DNA of 64,000 bases from Anaerolineae bacterium (GCA_022822305.1 JAJEBY010000013.1:195617-259616), one strand, 5' to 3'. Shown: positions 53,821-63,257, counted from the stretch's first letter. The notes: generated from the letters alone by a model not told the origin. Translations and numbers: made by a program.

Positions 53821-54516
53821 TCAAAATGTCTGCATGGCCGCCGGCAAATGATCGACGCGATTGGCATATGCTAACGTTGGCTTTTCGCCCGCGTAGTCGA
53901 TGCGGGTGATGGCGGTATTGTTGTGGTAATAGCGCCCGCCGCCCTTTGTGCCGTATGGATCGGCAAATATCGTCTTGAGCAGGCAGTCGAGGAAATCGGC
54001 GTGCGATACCAGCGCCAGCACATCGTCGCCGCCGCCGCGCTGCTTCAAGGCTTCGGCGACGGACATGGCGCGATAGGTCATGTGCGACTCCGATTCGAGG
54101 CCCAGCGCCGCATCATACCAGCCTTGTTCCGTTACCGACTCTGGCAAGACATAATTTTGGAACTCTCGCAGAATCGCCGAGCGCGTCATGCCCGCAAAAC
54201 CGATGATCGTCCCGTTGCGCCGCTGGTACATGCCGCCCATCTCATGCAAATCGGGCCAAACCTGCGGACACAATCCCAGCGCCGCGCCCAGCGGCTGCGC
54301 GGTCAGCAGCGACCTATACATCGCGCTGGTATACAAATGCGTGATCTGGAATCCCGAATCGGATGCCGCCCTCTGCCCGGCCAAGAAACGCGACAGGCGC
54401 TCGCGCTGCTGATAACCCAGCGGCGTCAAATCTGGATCAACCTTGCGCCGATGCAAGGTGTCCATGGTCAGAATATTGTTCTCCGATTGAGCGTGCCGAA
54501 TGAGAAATAGGCGCAT
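53821..54516 (-). CDS. Histidine phosphatase family protein (phosphoglycerate mutase-like)
   Basis: A 231-residue enzyme of the RHG superfamily. The phospho-His lies in LIRHAQSENN, and the second catalytic His in ALVSHADFLDCLL. It is smaller and more variable than true phosphoglycerate mutases, so it is probably a phosphatase of unknown substrate. ATG 54516 is preceded by GGAAG. A TATAAT (complement of 54559-54564) lies about 45 bases upstream. It is separated from the SDR gene by about 30 bases on the same strand. Confidence 0.88.
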   Translation of the reverse strand: MRLFLIRHAQSENNILTMDTLHRRKVDPDLTPLGYQQRERLSRFLAGQRAASDSGFQITHLYTSAMYRSLLTAQPLGAALGLCPQVWPDLHEMGGMYQRRNGTIIGFAGMTRSAILREFQNYVLPESVTEQGWYDAALGLESESHMTYRAMSVAEALKQRGGGDDVLALVSHADFLDCLLKTIFADPYGTKGGGRYYHNNTAITRIDYAGEKPTLAYANRVDHLPAAMQTF

Positions 54517-54914
54517 ATCCGCTTCCGTTGAGCTCCTTCATCAACTGACAATCCTACTATTATAGGACAGTTTGGGTCGGAAGAAACCGATGCGTTGGCG
54601 CTGATTCTGACGGCGAACTGAGACAATTGCCGTCAAAACTCCCTAATCTCTGCGCCCTCAGTATTTCCAATAAATTAATGCAAAAATAAAGGGACGTTGC
54701 AGGGGCGTCCCACTGAAACGTTCTCCTTCCCGGCCAGGTTTTTGGGCGTATCGGCGAAACGCCCCTACAGGTCAGCATTTGCATGACTAACTTGGTTCTA
54801 CTTCTGTGTCCTCGGTGGTGAAAAAATCCTGTAGCGGCCGCGGGGTTCAATCTGGTTTATCCACGAACCCCTCGATACACTTGTGCCCCGTTGATGCTTA
54901 GTCTTCCTATGATC
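54517..54914. repeat. Intergenic region with degenerate family A palindromes
   Basis: About 400 bases without a gene between divergent genes. Around 54693-54712 (GGGACG...GGGGCGTCCC) and 54748-54768 (GGGCGT...ACGCCCC, then TACAG) are imperfect palindromes with the same CCCCTACA edge seen at other family A copies. A 96-codon open frame on the minus strand only translates this repeat. Confidence 0.5.
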
Positions 54915-55850
54915 ATGGACAAAATCGTCACCTTGACCTTGAATCCGGCGCTCGATGTCGCCACGCGCGTCCACGCCGTCGCGCCCGAAATCAAGCTGCG
55001 CTGCCAGGCCGCCAATTTCGATCCGGGCGGCGGCGGCATCAATGTCTCGCGCGCTATCCGCTTTCTCGGTGGCGAATCGACCGCGGTTTACGCCGCCGGC
55101 GGCCATAATGGCGCCATGATCCAGCAGCTTCTCGATGCCGAAAGCATACGCAATCGCGCTGTGCCCATCGCTGGCATCACCCGTCAAAGCTTTGTGGTCT
55201 ACGAAGAGAGCACGACCCTGCAATACCGTTTCAACATGCCCGGTCCCGATCTCAGCGCCGATGAGTGGATCGCGTGCCTGGAAGCGCTCTTCGATCTCGA
55301 GCCGGCGTACATCGTGGCCAGCGGCAGCCTGCCCGCCGGTGTACCTTTGGAGTTCTACGGTGAGATCACCCGCTACGCGCGGCAGTACGACATTCGCGTC
55401 ATCGTTGACACCGCCGGCGAAGCCTTGCATCGTTCCTTCGGTACCGGTGTTTTCCTGATGAAACCCAACTTGCGCGAATTGGAGCTGTTCGCCGGTGAGA
55501 AGCTTCAGGACGAAGCTCATATCAAGACTGTCGCTCGCCGACTCATCGCGGAAGGCTTGTCGGATGTGTTGGTCGTATCCATGGGCGCGGCCGGCGCCGC
55601 TTTGGTCACGGCAGATCGTTACCTGCATCAACGCGCGCCAGTGGTGAAAGTGGGCAGCAAAGTCGGCGCCGGAGACAGCATGGTCGCTGGCTTGGTCTTG
55701 CGATTGGCGCAAGGCGCTCCCCTGGAAGATGCTCTGCGTTATGGCGTCGCCGCGGGCAGCGCCGCCGTGATGTCCCCGGGCACGCAGCTCTGTCAGAAGC
55801 GCGATGTCGATCGCCTCTATCAAGAGATGGCAGCGGCCACGGAATCTTAA
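54915..55850 (+). CDS. PfkB-family sugar kinase, 1-phosphofructokinase-like
   Basis: A 311-residue ribokinase-superfamily enzyme. VTLTLNPALD at the N-terminus is typical of the 1-phosphofructokinase/tagatose-6-phosphate kinase group. GGGGINVSRAI binds the sugar, and GAGDSMVAG holds the catalytic Asp base. It would phosphorylate a hexose phosphate in the cytoplasm. ATG 54915 (MDKIVTL) is chosen over ATG 54909 by family length; the ribosome site is weak. No PTS gene is adjacent, so fructose-1-phosphate as substrate is not assured. Confidence 0.88.
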   Translation: MDKIVTLTLNPALDVATRVHAVAPEIKLRCQAANFDPGGGGINVSRAIRFLGGESTAVYAAGGHNGAMIQQLLDAESIRNRAVPIAGITRQSFVVYEESTTLQYRFNMPGPDLSADEWIACLEALFDLEPAYIVASGSLPAGVPLEFYGEITRYARQYDIRVIVDTAGEALHRSFGTGVFLMKPNLRELELFAGEKLQDEAHIKTVARRLIAEGLSDVLVVSMGAAGAALVTADRYLHQRAPVVKVGSKVGAGDSMVAGLVLRLAQGAPLEDALRYGVAAGSAAVMSPGTQLCQKRDVDRLYQEMAAATES

Positions 55851-55888
55851 ATTTTAACCCGCGCTCAACACATCAAATGGAGACAATC

Positions 55889-56206
55889 ATGACCAGCATT
55901 CAAGCGCGCAACGTCAATCATCCTGATCATGTCGAGAATCTCAAAGCCGAGAAATACAACGTCATCCGCGCCGCGATGCTCAGCTCTCTTTCCGACACGG
56001 AGTGGACATCCTTCGCCGATCTGGAAGCGCGCGCGCGCCAATATCTCGAAGACCAAGGTGTGCCGCCATCGCTCTTTCCCAAGCCGGGCTCGGTGCGCTG
56101 GTATTGCAAGGCGGTGCAGCTGGATTTGGAGGTGCGCGGCGAGATCGAGCGCCAACCCAAAAAATCTCCCTTGCATCTGCGCCGCGTCTCGCAGGGCGAG
56201 GATTAA
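55889..56206 (+). CDS. DUF6958-like small protein
   Basis: A 105-residue soluble protein. The pattern LKAEKYNVIRAAMLSSL, FADLEARARQYL and SVRWYCKAVQLDLEVRGEIER with a basic end fits a winged-helix-like fold as in DUF6958 (family name recalled, not searched). ATG 55889 has GGAG 7 bases upstream. It follows the PfkB kinase by 38 bases and overlaps the end of the convergent PLD gene by 4 bases. Function unknown. Confidence 0.75.
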   Translation: MTSIQARNVNHPDHVENLKAEKYNVIRAAMLSSLSDTEWTSFADLEARARQYLEDQGVPPSLFPKPGSVRWYCKAVQLDLEVRGEIERQPKKSPLHLRRVSQGED

Positions 56207-57423
56207 GCGCAGTCGATTTCATCCGGCTGCAAGTTTTCGGCGCTATCCCAGATGCGCTGCCATTCTTCCAGATACAATCCCGCGATGACCGCATCGTCGA
56301 TGATGACGATGTTTTCGTCATTGGATTCGGCCGCGCTCTTGGAAAAGTTGAAGGATCCGGTGATGACCGTCTGCGCGTCGATGATGATGACCTTGTGATG
56401 CAAGGTGTAGGGATTGCCGTCCTGCCGCATTTCCGCGCCGGCGCAGTGGAATGTGGGCAGCTGGCTCCAGCTGGCTTTGCTGTTGCGATTCTCGAATATG
56501 CCGCGCACGATGAAATTGGGATCAGCCAGCTTTTCGATAATCGCATCAGCCAGATCGTCGAGCGAGAAAACGAAGACCATCAGGTGAATTGACGACTGCG
56601 CCCCGTCGATAATCTCATTGATCGCGCTGATTTCGTCAGTTTCCGGCGCGAAAATGACGCTGATCGCTCCGATGCCATCAGATGCCGCTGGAATGCCATT
56701 CCGCGCCACAATCGTGCCATCATCACGCGATCGCCCGCCGAACTCATCGCGCTCGAACATTTCGTCAAATTCGGCTTGATATCCCGCAGCCACGATTGGG
56801 TCTTCGATAACAACAACGTTGTTGTTGTTTCGATAGGCGCCGTTTATCGTGTAATTCCAGGAGCCTGTCCAGACCGCCCGCCCATCGATGATCATGAATT
56901 TGTTGTGCATCAAGGCGCTGCGCCCGTCGTCGGCCACCGGCACGCCCGCCTCCCGCAACTCGCGCAGATGCGAGTCGCGCTCGTCTTCCAGACCGTGTTC
57001 GTCATCGGTCACGATGCGCACGGCCACGCCGCGCTCATGCGCGCTCAGAATCGCCGCAAAGATGGCGTCATGATTCAGCTCAAACGCGGCGATATCCAGC
57101 GATAGACGCGCGTCAGCAATGGCGTTGACCAAGGGAACCTCAATGCCATCGGCGTAGCTGGAGCGCTCCGCATTGCTATCCGGCGCATTGAAGTAGACTT
57201 GCCAGCCATCGCCGATGAATCCGCGGCCGAATGTGTAGCTGACCGCGGTGAAGGGCTGCTGCGCGGCTGCCTCCGCCACTGGCGTGGTTGTCGGCGGCGT
57301 CTCCAGGGCGCCCGCGGTATAGGAGAGCAGAACCCGCGCCAACAATGCCCCCAGTAGGACAAGAAATGCTGCGAATATCAGTCGCCGAGATTTTGACTGG
57401 GAACGCTGTCGCTTCATTTTCAT
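56203..57423 (-). CDS. Phospholipase D-like protein with N-terminal anchor
   Basis: A 406-residue protein with a single N-terminal membrane helix or uncleaved signal (LIFAAFLVLLGALLARVLLSY) and two PLD domains. The HKD motifs read HNKFMIIDGRAVWTGSWN and HHKVIIIDAQTVITGSFN; both contain the full His-Lys-Asp set, so it should be active as nuclease or phosphodiesterase outside the membrane. Such secreted PLD proteins often cut DNA. ATG 57423 (MKMKRQ) is preferred over the upstream extension. Confidence 0.88.
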   Translation of the reverse strand: MKMKRQRSQSKSRRLIFAAFLVLLGALLARVLLSYTAGALETPPTTTPVAEAAAQQPFTAVSYTFGRGFIGDGWQVYFNAPDSNAERSSYADGIEVPLVNAIADARLSLDIAAFELNHDAIFAAILSAHERGVAVRIVTDDEHGLEDERDSHLRELREAGVPVADDGRSALMHNKFMIIDGRAVWTGSWNYTINGAYRNNNNVVVIEDPIVAAGYQAEFDEMFERDEFGGRSRDDGTIVARNGIPAASDGIGAISVIFAPETDEISAINEIIDGAQSSIHLMVFVFSLDDLADAIIEKLADPNFIVRGIFENRNSKASWSQLPTFHCAGAEMRQDGNPYTLHHKVIIIDAQTVITGSFNFSKSAAESNDENIVIIDDAVIAGLYLEEWQRIWDSAENLQPDEIDCA

Positions 57424-57530
57424 GACTTCAACGATATAGACTGAATGCGGGTTAATGGTAGTGGAAACTTGTCGCGTTTGCGAGACCGCCAAGCGTGTGG
57501 GCGCAGGCAACAGATGACGCAAGGCGCAGC

Positions 57531-57559
57531 TTAAACCGCGGGTTCATTCATGCTATAAT
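57531..57559 (+). promoter_or_regulatory. Candidate promoter for the ABC-F gene
   Basis: TTAAAC (57531-57536), 17 bases and TATAAT (57554-57559), 37 bases before the ATG at 57597. The -10 is perfect and the -35 weak. Confidence 0.5.
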
Positions 57560-57596
57560 GCGCGCTGTTTTGTTGGCCATCACTAGCGAACGACGC

Positions 57597-59498
57597 ATGT
57601 CCCTGCTCACCGCCACCAACTTGAGCAAATACTTCGGCGCGGAAGAGATCTTCAGCGAAATTGCCCTGGAGATCCCGGCCGGCGCGCGGATTGCGCTGGT
57701 TGGTCCCAACGGCGCCGGCAAGACGAGTTTGATCGATATCCTGGCGGGGCGCGACCTACCGACGGCCGGCGATGTGCATACCGCCAGGCAGACGCGCATC
57801 GCGTACCTGCCGCAGCGACCGGAATTGGCCGGCGCGCATAGCCTGTGGCAGGAGCAGCTGAAGGCCTTCGACGAGCTGCGGGCGATGGAAGCGCAGCTGA
57901 CGGCGCTCGAAACCGCAATGACCGATAGCGATCGCTACCAGGAGGCGCTGACCCGCTACGGACCGCTGCAAGCGGAATTCGAGCGGCGCGGCGGATATGG
58001 CTACGACACCCGTATCCAGATGGTGCTCAGCGGATTGGGTTTCACGGCCGACGATTACCAGACGCCATTGCCGCAACTATCGGGCGGGCAGAAGACCCGG
58101 GCGCTGTTGGCGCGTCTGCTGCTGCAAGAGCCGGATTTGCTAGTGCTCGATGAGCCGACCAATCATCTCGATATCCTGGCGGTCGAATGGTTGGAGAATT
58201 ATCTCAAGTCCTTCGCCGGATCGGTGCTGGCGGTCAGCCATGATCGCTATTTCATCGACAACTTCGCCAGCGTGGTGTGGGAGCTGGAATTCAATCGCTT
58301 GCAAGTGTATCGCGGCAACTACAGCGCCTACCTGGGCCAGCGTGAGCTGCGGCGTCAACATCTGCAAAAGCAATACGACGCCCAGCAGCAGTTTATCGCC
58401 AAGGAACGCGATTACATCCGCAAACACATGGGCAGCCGTTGGACGGCGCAAGCCAAGGGCCGGCTCAAGAAACTGGAGACCTTGGAGAAACGCGGAAAGA
58501 TCATTGCGAGCGCGCCGCGAAACCGCTCCAGGATGAACCTCGCCATCGATACAAATGTGCGCAGCGGCGATCAAGTGCTGGTCACCGAAGACCTGAAAAT
58601 CGGATACGCGAGTGACGCGCCGTTGATGCGTGTGCCCGATGCGCTGGTGATTCGCGGAGAGACTGTCGCCATCATTGGTCCCAACGGCGTCGGCAAGTCG
58701 ACATTGCTCAAGACCATCGCCGGCGAGCTTTCCGTTTTGCAAGGGCAGGTGCGGCTGGGCGCACGGGTCAAAGTCGGTTATCTGGCCCAAGCCTATGAGA
58801 AGCTCACGCCCGACAACTCGATCCTGGACGAAATCATCGCGGCCAAAGCCATGCGCGTTTCTCAGGCGCGGGACTTCCTGGGCAGATTCATGTTCAGCAA
58901 CGACGATGTCTTTCGCAGCATCGCCACCTTATCGGGCGGAGAGCGCGGCCGGGTGGCCTTGGCGAAGCTGGCGCTGACCGGCGCGAATCTGCTGCTGCTG
59001 GATGAGCCGACCAATCACCTGGATATCGACAGCCGGGAGATCCTGCAATCGGTGCTGGAGATCTATTCGGGCACCATCGTTCTCGCCAGCCACGATCGCT
59101 ATTTGATCGATGCCCTGGCCACGCAGATCTGGGAGATGACAGCCGACGCCGTGCAGGTCTACAAGGGCAGCTATCAGCAATTGGTTCGCGCCCGCAACCG
59201 GGGCCTGGAAGCAACCGGCGATGAGGCGCCAACAGACGCCAATGGCGCGCGCGGAAAGCCCGATTCACCTGGCAAGAAAAAGCTGGGATTGAATCCCTTT
59301 GAGGCTGAGCGGCGCGCGGCCCAGCTCGAAGCAAGAATTGGAGAATTGGAAGACAGCCTGCAGATGATGAGCGATCAATTGGCGATGGCCGGCGACAAGG
59401 GCGATGTGGCGCGGGTCCGCGAGCTGGGCCTGGATTATTCGCGGATCGAATCCGAGCTGGAGGCGATCCTGGACGAATGGGGCCAGCTGGTGGAATGA
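57597..59498 (+). CDS. ABC-F family ATPase (Uup/EttA-like)
   Basis: A 633-residue cytoplasmic protein with two ABC domains and no membrane segment. Walker A sequences are GPNGAGKTS and GPNGVGKST, signatures LSGGQKTRALLA and LSGGERGRVALA, Walker B LLVLDEPTNHLDI and LLLLDEPTNHLDI. A linker with many Arg/Lys (RRQHLQKQYDAQQQ) and a C-terminal coiled coil follow, as in Uup-like members. ABC-F proteins act on the ribosome, in translation control or antibiotic protection; which one here is not predictable. The open frame extends upstream, but ATG 57597 (MSLLTATNLS) is the family start. Confidence 0.93.
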   Translation: MSLLTATNLSKYFGAEEIFSEIALEIPAGARIALVGPNGAGKTSLIDILAGRDLPTAGDVHTARQTRIAYLPQRPELAGAHSLWQEQLKAFDELRAMEAQLTALETAMTDSDRYQEALTRYGPLQAEFERRGGYGYDTRIQMVLSGLGFTADDYQTPLPQLSGGQKTRALLARLLLQEPDLLVLDEPTNHLDILAVEWLENYLKSFAGSVLAVSHDRYFIDNFASVVWELEFNRLQVYRGNYSAYLGQRELRRQHLQKQYDAQQQFIAKERDYIRKHMGSRWTAQAKGRLKKLETLEKRGKIIASAPRNRSRMNLAIDTNVRSGDQVLVTEDLKIGYASDAPLMRVPDALVIRGETVAIIGPNGVGKSTLLKTIAGELSVLQGQVRLGARVKVGYLAQAYEKLTPDNSILDEIIAAKAMRVSQARDFLGRFMFSNDDVFRSIATLSGGERGRVALAKLALTGANLLLLDEPTNHLDIDSREILQSVLEIYSGTIVLASHDRYLIDALATQIWEMTADAVQVYKGSYQQLVRARNRGLEATGDEAPTDANGARGKPDSPGKKKLGLNPFEAERRAAQLEARIGELEDSLQMMSDQLAMAGDKGDVARVRELGLDYSRIESELEAILDEWGQLVE

Positions 59499-59582
59499 GC
59501 CGCGGCGGACTTCCGCGAATACCATTCTGCAACTACAATCATTGGCGCGCGTTCACCATCCCGGCGCGGAAGGAGACATACA

Positions 59583-60230
59583 TTGGATATCACCTGGTAC
59601 GGTCGATCCTGCTTTCGCATATCCGAACGCGGCCTGACATCGGTTGTCACCGATCCTCACAAGCCAAAACGCGGCGCGCCCGAGCTAAAATTGCGCGCGG
59701 ATCTGGTCACTATCAGCCATGATCTAAAGGCGCATCGCGTCAAACAGGTCAGGGATAGCGATTATGTGATAAACAGCCCCGGCGAGTACGAGATTGGCGA
59801 ACTTTTTGTCACCGGAATGGCGCTGCACACGCATGATAGCGAAAAGGACGAAGTGCTCGATAATATCGCCTACCTCTTCGCTTATCCCAATGAACTGAAA
59901 GTCTTGCATCTGGGCAATCTGCGCGAGTTGCCCGATCAATCGTTCATCGAGCAAATCGACGAAGTACAGGTGCTGCTGCTGCCGATGAACGGCGCGAGCG
60001 GCATCCGCGGCGAAGGCATGACGGAGATCGTCAGTTTGATTGAACCCAACATCGTCGTGCCAATGAATCATGGCACGGGCAGAGGCGCCGATGCGGACGC
60101 GCTGGACGGCTTCCTCAAAGCCATGGGAATCGGGCCACTTGAAGCGCAAGACAGCTTGCGCGTCACGGCCAGCACGCTATCCGAGCAGACGCAAGTTGTA
60201 CTGCTGCGCCCAAACCTCACCGGCAAATGA
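59583..60230 (+). CDS. Metallo-beta-lactamase-fold protein with altered metal motif
   Basis: A 215-residue protein resembling the MBL-fold (Lactamase_B_3) hydrolases. It begins with DITWYGRSCFRI, typical of the family. The metal-binding HxHxDH is replaced by HDLKAH (in TISHDLKAH), while other segments (INSPGEYEIGE, PMNHGTGRG) remain. It may be inactive or use a different metal site. TTG 59583 follows GGAAGGAG. It is 84 bases after the ABC-F gene and may be co-transcribed. Confidence 0.8.
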   Translation: MDITWYGRSCFRISERGLTSVVTDPHKPKRGAPELKLRADLVTISHDLKAHRVKQVRDSDYVINSPGEYEIGELFVTGMALHTHDSEKDEVLDNIAYLFAYPNELKVLHLGNLRELPDQSFIEQIDEVQVLLLPMNGASGIRGEGMTEIVSLIEPNIVVPMNHGTGRGADADALDGFLKAMGIGPLEAQDSLRVTASTLSEQTQVVLLRPNLTGK

Positions 60231-60303
60231 TATGAATCCGGCGCAGACTTAACTCTTCTGCGTTATAGTCTTCCTTATACACGACTCAATCGTTGGTGGC
60301 GCC

Positions 60304-60621
60304 ATGGCTAACGGTAACGTCAAGCTGCTGATGAACTGGGACATCAAACCCGGGCTCGATCAAGAATACTTCGAATTTGTCATGCGCGAGTGGGTGCCGA
60401 ATACCACCAAGCTCGGCCTTACCCCCATTGAAGCCTGGTACAGCGTCTATAGTGACGATGACATTCCCAAAATCATGGCAGGGGCAATCGCAGAGGACGA
60501 TGCGTCAATGCGCCGCATAATCACCAGCGCGGATTGGGCGGAATTGCAGGCAAAGCTGATGGATTACGTGGAAAACTACAGTCACAAGATTGTGCGCGTC
60601 ACCGGCGATTATCAGTTGTAA
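60304..60621 (+). CDS. Hypothetical protein, 105 aa
   Basis: Small soluble protein of mixed alpha/beta pattern (VKLLMNWDIKPGLDQEYFEF, DYVENYSHKIVRVTGDY), like the ferredoxin-like dimeric alpha/beta-barrel (EthD/ABM) group, although no clear family was recognised. ATG 60304. It lies between the MBL gene and a minus-strand terminator. No catalytic residues can be pointed to. Confidence 0.65.
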   Translation: MANGNVKLLMNWDIKPGLDQEYFEFVMREWVPNTTKLGLTPIEAWYSVYSDDDIPKIMAGAIAEDDASMRRIITSADWAELQAKLMDYVENYSHKIVRVTGDYQL

Positions 60622-60664
60622 CCGAATCCGCGCTTCGCTTTGAGTGGCGCCGGCAAGATTCACC

Positions 60665-60703
60665 AAAAAAAGAGGAGTGAGACCGATGCGTCCCACTCCT
60701 CTT
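60665..60703 (-). terminator. Rho-independent terminator of the LysM-protein gene
   Basis: Read on the minus strand: AAGAGGAGTG, a 14-base loop, CACTCCTCTT, then a run of T (complement of the A run at 60665-60670). A 10-bp perfect stem starting 23 bases after the stop codon. Confidence 0.88.
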
Positions 60704-60725
60704 CGCTTGTTGGGTCAGCGGCGAT

Positions 60726-62198
60726 TTAGCCGCCCATCGCGGCTCTCAGAGAGTCGCAAGCCGGGCAAGCGCCGCCGGGTCGCACGATGGCGTAGCCTTG
60801 CTGCGGATCTTCGCCCCAGAAGGTTGAATCAACATTCCAGACGATCAACATGCGTACATAGCCGGAGCCGCGTGTGCGGTGCACCGCGCCCGCCAGCCAG
60901 GCAGCCTGCTCGGCCAGTGAATTGCCCGATGCCCAAGCGAATCCGCCGGGCAAGGCGCCGATGCCTTCACCGGTCAGGTACCCGAGCTCGGTGAAACAGA
61001 GTGGCTTGCTGGGGAAGAAGCTGCGATACAAGGTCATCATCCGCGGCAGGTACCAGGAATAGTGACCGGAACTGCCCACGGGCGCGCCGCTGGTGGCGTC
61101 CGGCGGGACAATACCGGCGTTGTAGTGAATGCCCACGCAATCCATAACGTTTGCTGCGCCGGCAGCCGCCATCTGACGCATATAGCAATCGTCGTCGCCG
61201 CCGCCAGTCGAGCAGCCCTGGAAGAAGCCGGTCGGCGCGGGCGCGCCGCTGATGACCAGCGTACCCGGATTGTTGGATTTGATGGCGTGGTAGGCTGCGC
61301 TCAACATCTGCGTATAATTCGCGCCGCTGATCAAGCCGGAAGGCCACTCGCGGTCGATGTTCATCTCGTTCCAAACCTCGATAGCATCAGCGCCGCCGCG
61401 AGCCAGACCGCCCAGGAAATTTGCGTAGCTCTGATAATAGGCGCCGGGATCGTTGCGGATGCCGTTCGGATCGCCTATGACGCTAAGCAGCACCTTGAAG
61501 CCGCTGCCATGCGCGCTATCAATGAGGTGTTGGAAGTTGGAGGCGGGCTCGCCATGCCACTTGACTTGACGCTTTACCCAAGACATGCGAGCGCTGTGCA
61601 TAGCGCCGGGCTGCGAGAAGCTCAACGCCTGGCCGCCCAGTTCAAAGCCGCCGGTATTGGCCGTGCTGACAGGCGGGGGCCCAGTCACGGGCGCCGTCGG
61701 CGCCGTCTCGGCAGGCGCCGGTACTGGCGCGGGCGGCGGTTCTGGGGGTCCCGGAACGCGCAATACCATACCCACCGTGAGCACGTCCGGATTGAGGATG
61801 TTATTCAATTGCGCCAGCTCAAAGTAATTCATGCCGAATTTAGCCGCAATCGTACTCAAGTAGTCGCCCGGCTGCACAACATAGGTGCTGTACGTGGGCG
61901 TCGTCGGGGGCGCGGTCGTGGTGGTTGGCGCCGTAACGACAGGGGGCGGGTCGCTTGCGGGTGGCGAGGCGGGGGCATTTGGATCAGGAACGATCAACTG
62001 GTTGCCGGCGTGCAAGATATATGGCGGCGCCAGGCCGTTGGCTTGGGCAATCTCGTCAATCGTGCGCCCGTATTGCGTGGCGATCCTGAACAGGTTCTCG
62101 CCCGGTTGCACCACGTGTACGCGTTGCGCCAATGCGGCAAATGATCCTGCCGTCATCAAGACGACAAATGTTCCAAAAAGCAAGATTAGACGGCGCAT
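60726..62198 (-). CDS. Secreted LysM protein with glycoside hydrolase-like domain
   Basis: A 490-residue exported protein. Signal peptide 1-24 (LILLFGTFVVLMTAGSFAALA), LysM domains at 26-71 (VHVVQPGENLFRIATQYG) and 105-149 (TYVVQPGDYLSTIAAKFG), and a Pro/Thr-rich linker. A TIM-barrel glycosidase-like domain spans 185-490, with WNEMN (Glu278) and CFTELGY (Glu404) as likely acid/base and nucleophile. The same catalytic layout is seen in the 5.6-kb protein. LysM modules bind peptidoglycan or chitin-like glycans, so it may act at the cell wall or on external polysaccharide. ATG 62198 follows AAGGAG. Confidence 0.88.
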   Translation of the reverse strand: MRRLILLFGTFVVLMTAGSFAALAQRVHVVQPGENLFRIATQYGRTIDEIAQANGLAPPYILHAGNQLIVPDPNAPASPPASDPPPVVTAPTTTTAPPTTPTYSTYVVQPGDYLSTIAAKFGMNYFELAQLNNILNPDVLTVGMVLRVPGPPEPPPAPVPAPAETAPTAPVTGPPPVSTANTGGFELGGQALSFSQPGAMHSARMSWVKRQVKWHGEPASNFQHLIDSAHGSGFKVLLSVIGDPNGIRNDPGAYYQSYANFLGGLARGGADAIEVWNEMNIDREWPSGLISGANYTQMLSAAYHAIKSNNPGTLVISGAPAPTGFFQGCSTGGGDDDCYMRQMAAAGAANVMDCVGIHYNAGIVPPDATSGAPVGSSGHYSWYLPRMMTLYRSFFPSKPLCFTELGYLTGEGIGALPGGFAWASGNSLAEQAAWLAGAVHRTRGSGYVRMLIVWNVDSTFWGEDPQQGYAIVRPGGACPACDSLRAAMGG

Positions 62199-62352
62199 GT
62201 CTGCTCCTTAACGTTTCAAGGGTAATCCGAATCTAGTGAACGCAAATCATTCTAGCATGACTTGAAAAAGGGTGCTTAAGGCGGCAATAGCAAAAGATCC
62301 GCTGGATTCAGACTTGTATTGAATGCACTCGCCGCGGCGGATTTCGTTTGAA

Positions 62353-63243
62353 TCAGTGTCCGATTTCCATGCCCAGATCGACGATGGGCAAGCGAGGATC
62401 GTTTCCCGACAGCGCAGCGGACGCCCAGATGTAATCGGGGTCGGTAGTGAAAGCGAAGGTACGCGTTGACCCGGCGAGGAAGTTGAGCGTGTAGGTGGTT
62501 GTGCCGGGCGCGCTGACCAAGCTGTAGAAGCCGGTGGGCATCAGCACGATATCATGCTGCCGCGCCGTCACCAGCACGTCCGATTTGCCGTCGGCGCTGT
62601 AGACGCGCTGATAGGCGTAACCGGTGGGGCGATCGAATTTGAAAAAGCTGAAGCGATTCAACTGCGCTTCCAGCACTGTGCCTTTTTCGTCGGTGCGATG
62701 GGTGTCGTGTTTGTGCGGAGGATAACTCGACCAGTTTCCGCCCGGCGTATACAATTCATAGGCCAGCAAGCGATCAGCCGGGAAATCACTCCCGATGACT
62801 CGGCAGATCTGTCGCGAGGCGTTGCCGGCGCCCAAGATTTCCATGTCGATATCGCGCGGCTCAATCAATCGCGCAGCTCGGTCTTTTTCCGTCGGCGCCC
62901 AACAGCAGGCGAATTCGAAATTATCGGTGAGCGCCTGGATCTCGAACTCGGTATGTGGCGGCAAGTAGACAGCGTAGGGCATGCCGCTGAAGACGCTGTT
63001 GCGTCGGCCGACCGCATCAAAGTCGCCGCGGTTGGTCTTGATATTGCAGACGCCGCTGAGTATGACGGCGAGGTACTCAAAGGCGTCAATCGCGATTTCG
63101 AAGGTCTTGTCTTTGCCAAGACGCACGGCTGCAAAATTCATGGTTTCCCAACCGGCGCGCCTGGCGTCGACGGCGGCAAAGGCGCCGGCCTTTCCGCTGT
63201 CATCCGCGCGCAAGTGCAATCCGTCTGGAGTGAAACTGGCCAT
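62353..63243 (-). CDS. iolB: 5-deoxy-glucuronate isomerase
   Basis: A 296-residue enzyme of myo-inositol breakdown, converting 5-deoxy-glucuronate to 2-deoxy-5-keto-gluconate. It is a double cupin; the metal site is visible as YPPHKHD plus a downstream Glu and His, and the length fits IolB. ATG 63243. Other iol genes are not adjacent in the window. It follows an ABC transporter ATPase gene with 14 bases between them. Together with the IolE-like gene at 29.6 kb it suggests inositol use, with the rest elsewhere (inference). Confidence 0.92.
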   Translation of the reverse strand: MASFTPDGLHLRADDSGKAGAFAAVDARRAGWETMNFAAVRLGKDKTFEIAIDAFEYLAVILSGVCNIKTNRGDFDAVGRRNSVFSGMPYAVYLPPHTEFEIQALTDNFEFACCWAPTEKDRAARLIEPRDIDMEILGAGNASRQICRVIGSDFPADRLLAYELYTPGGNWSSYPPHKHDTHRTDEKGTVLEAQLNRFSFFKFDRPTGYAYQRVYSADGKSDVLVTARQHDIVLMPTGFYSLVSAPGTTTYTLNFLAGSTRTFAFTTDPDYIWASAALSGNDPRLPIVDLGMEIGH

Positions 63244-63257
63244 GTTGATGCTCCGTG

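Noticed and set aside
54560-54850. A 96-codon minus-strand open frame
   Set aside because: It mostly covers the degenerate palindromes; no ribosome site and no recognisable domain.
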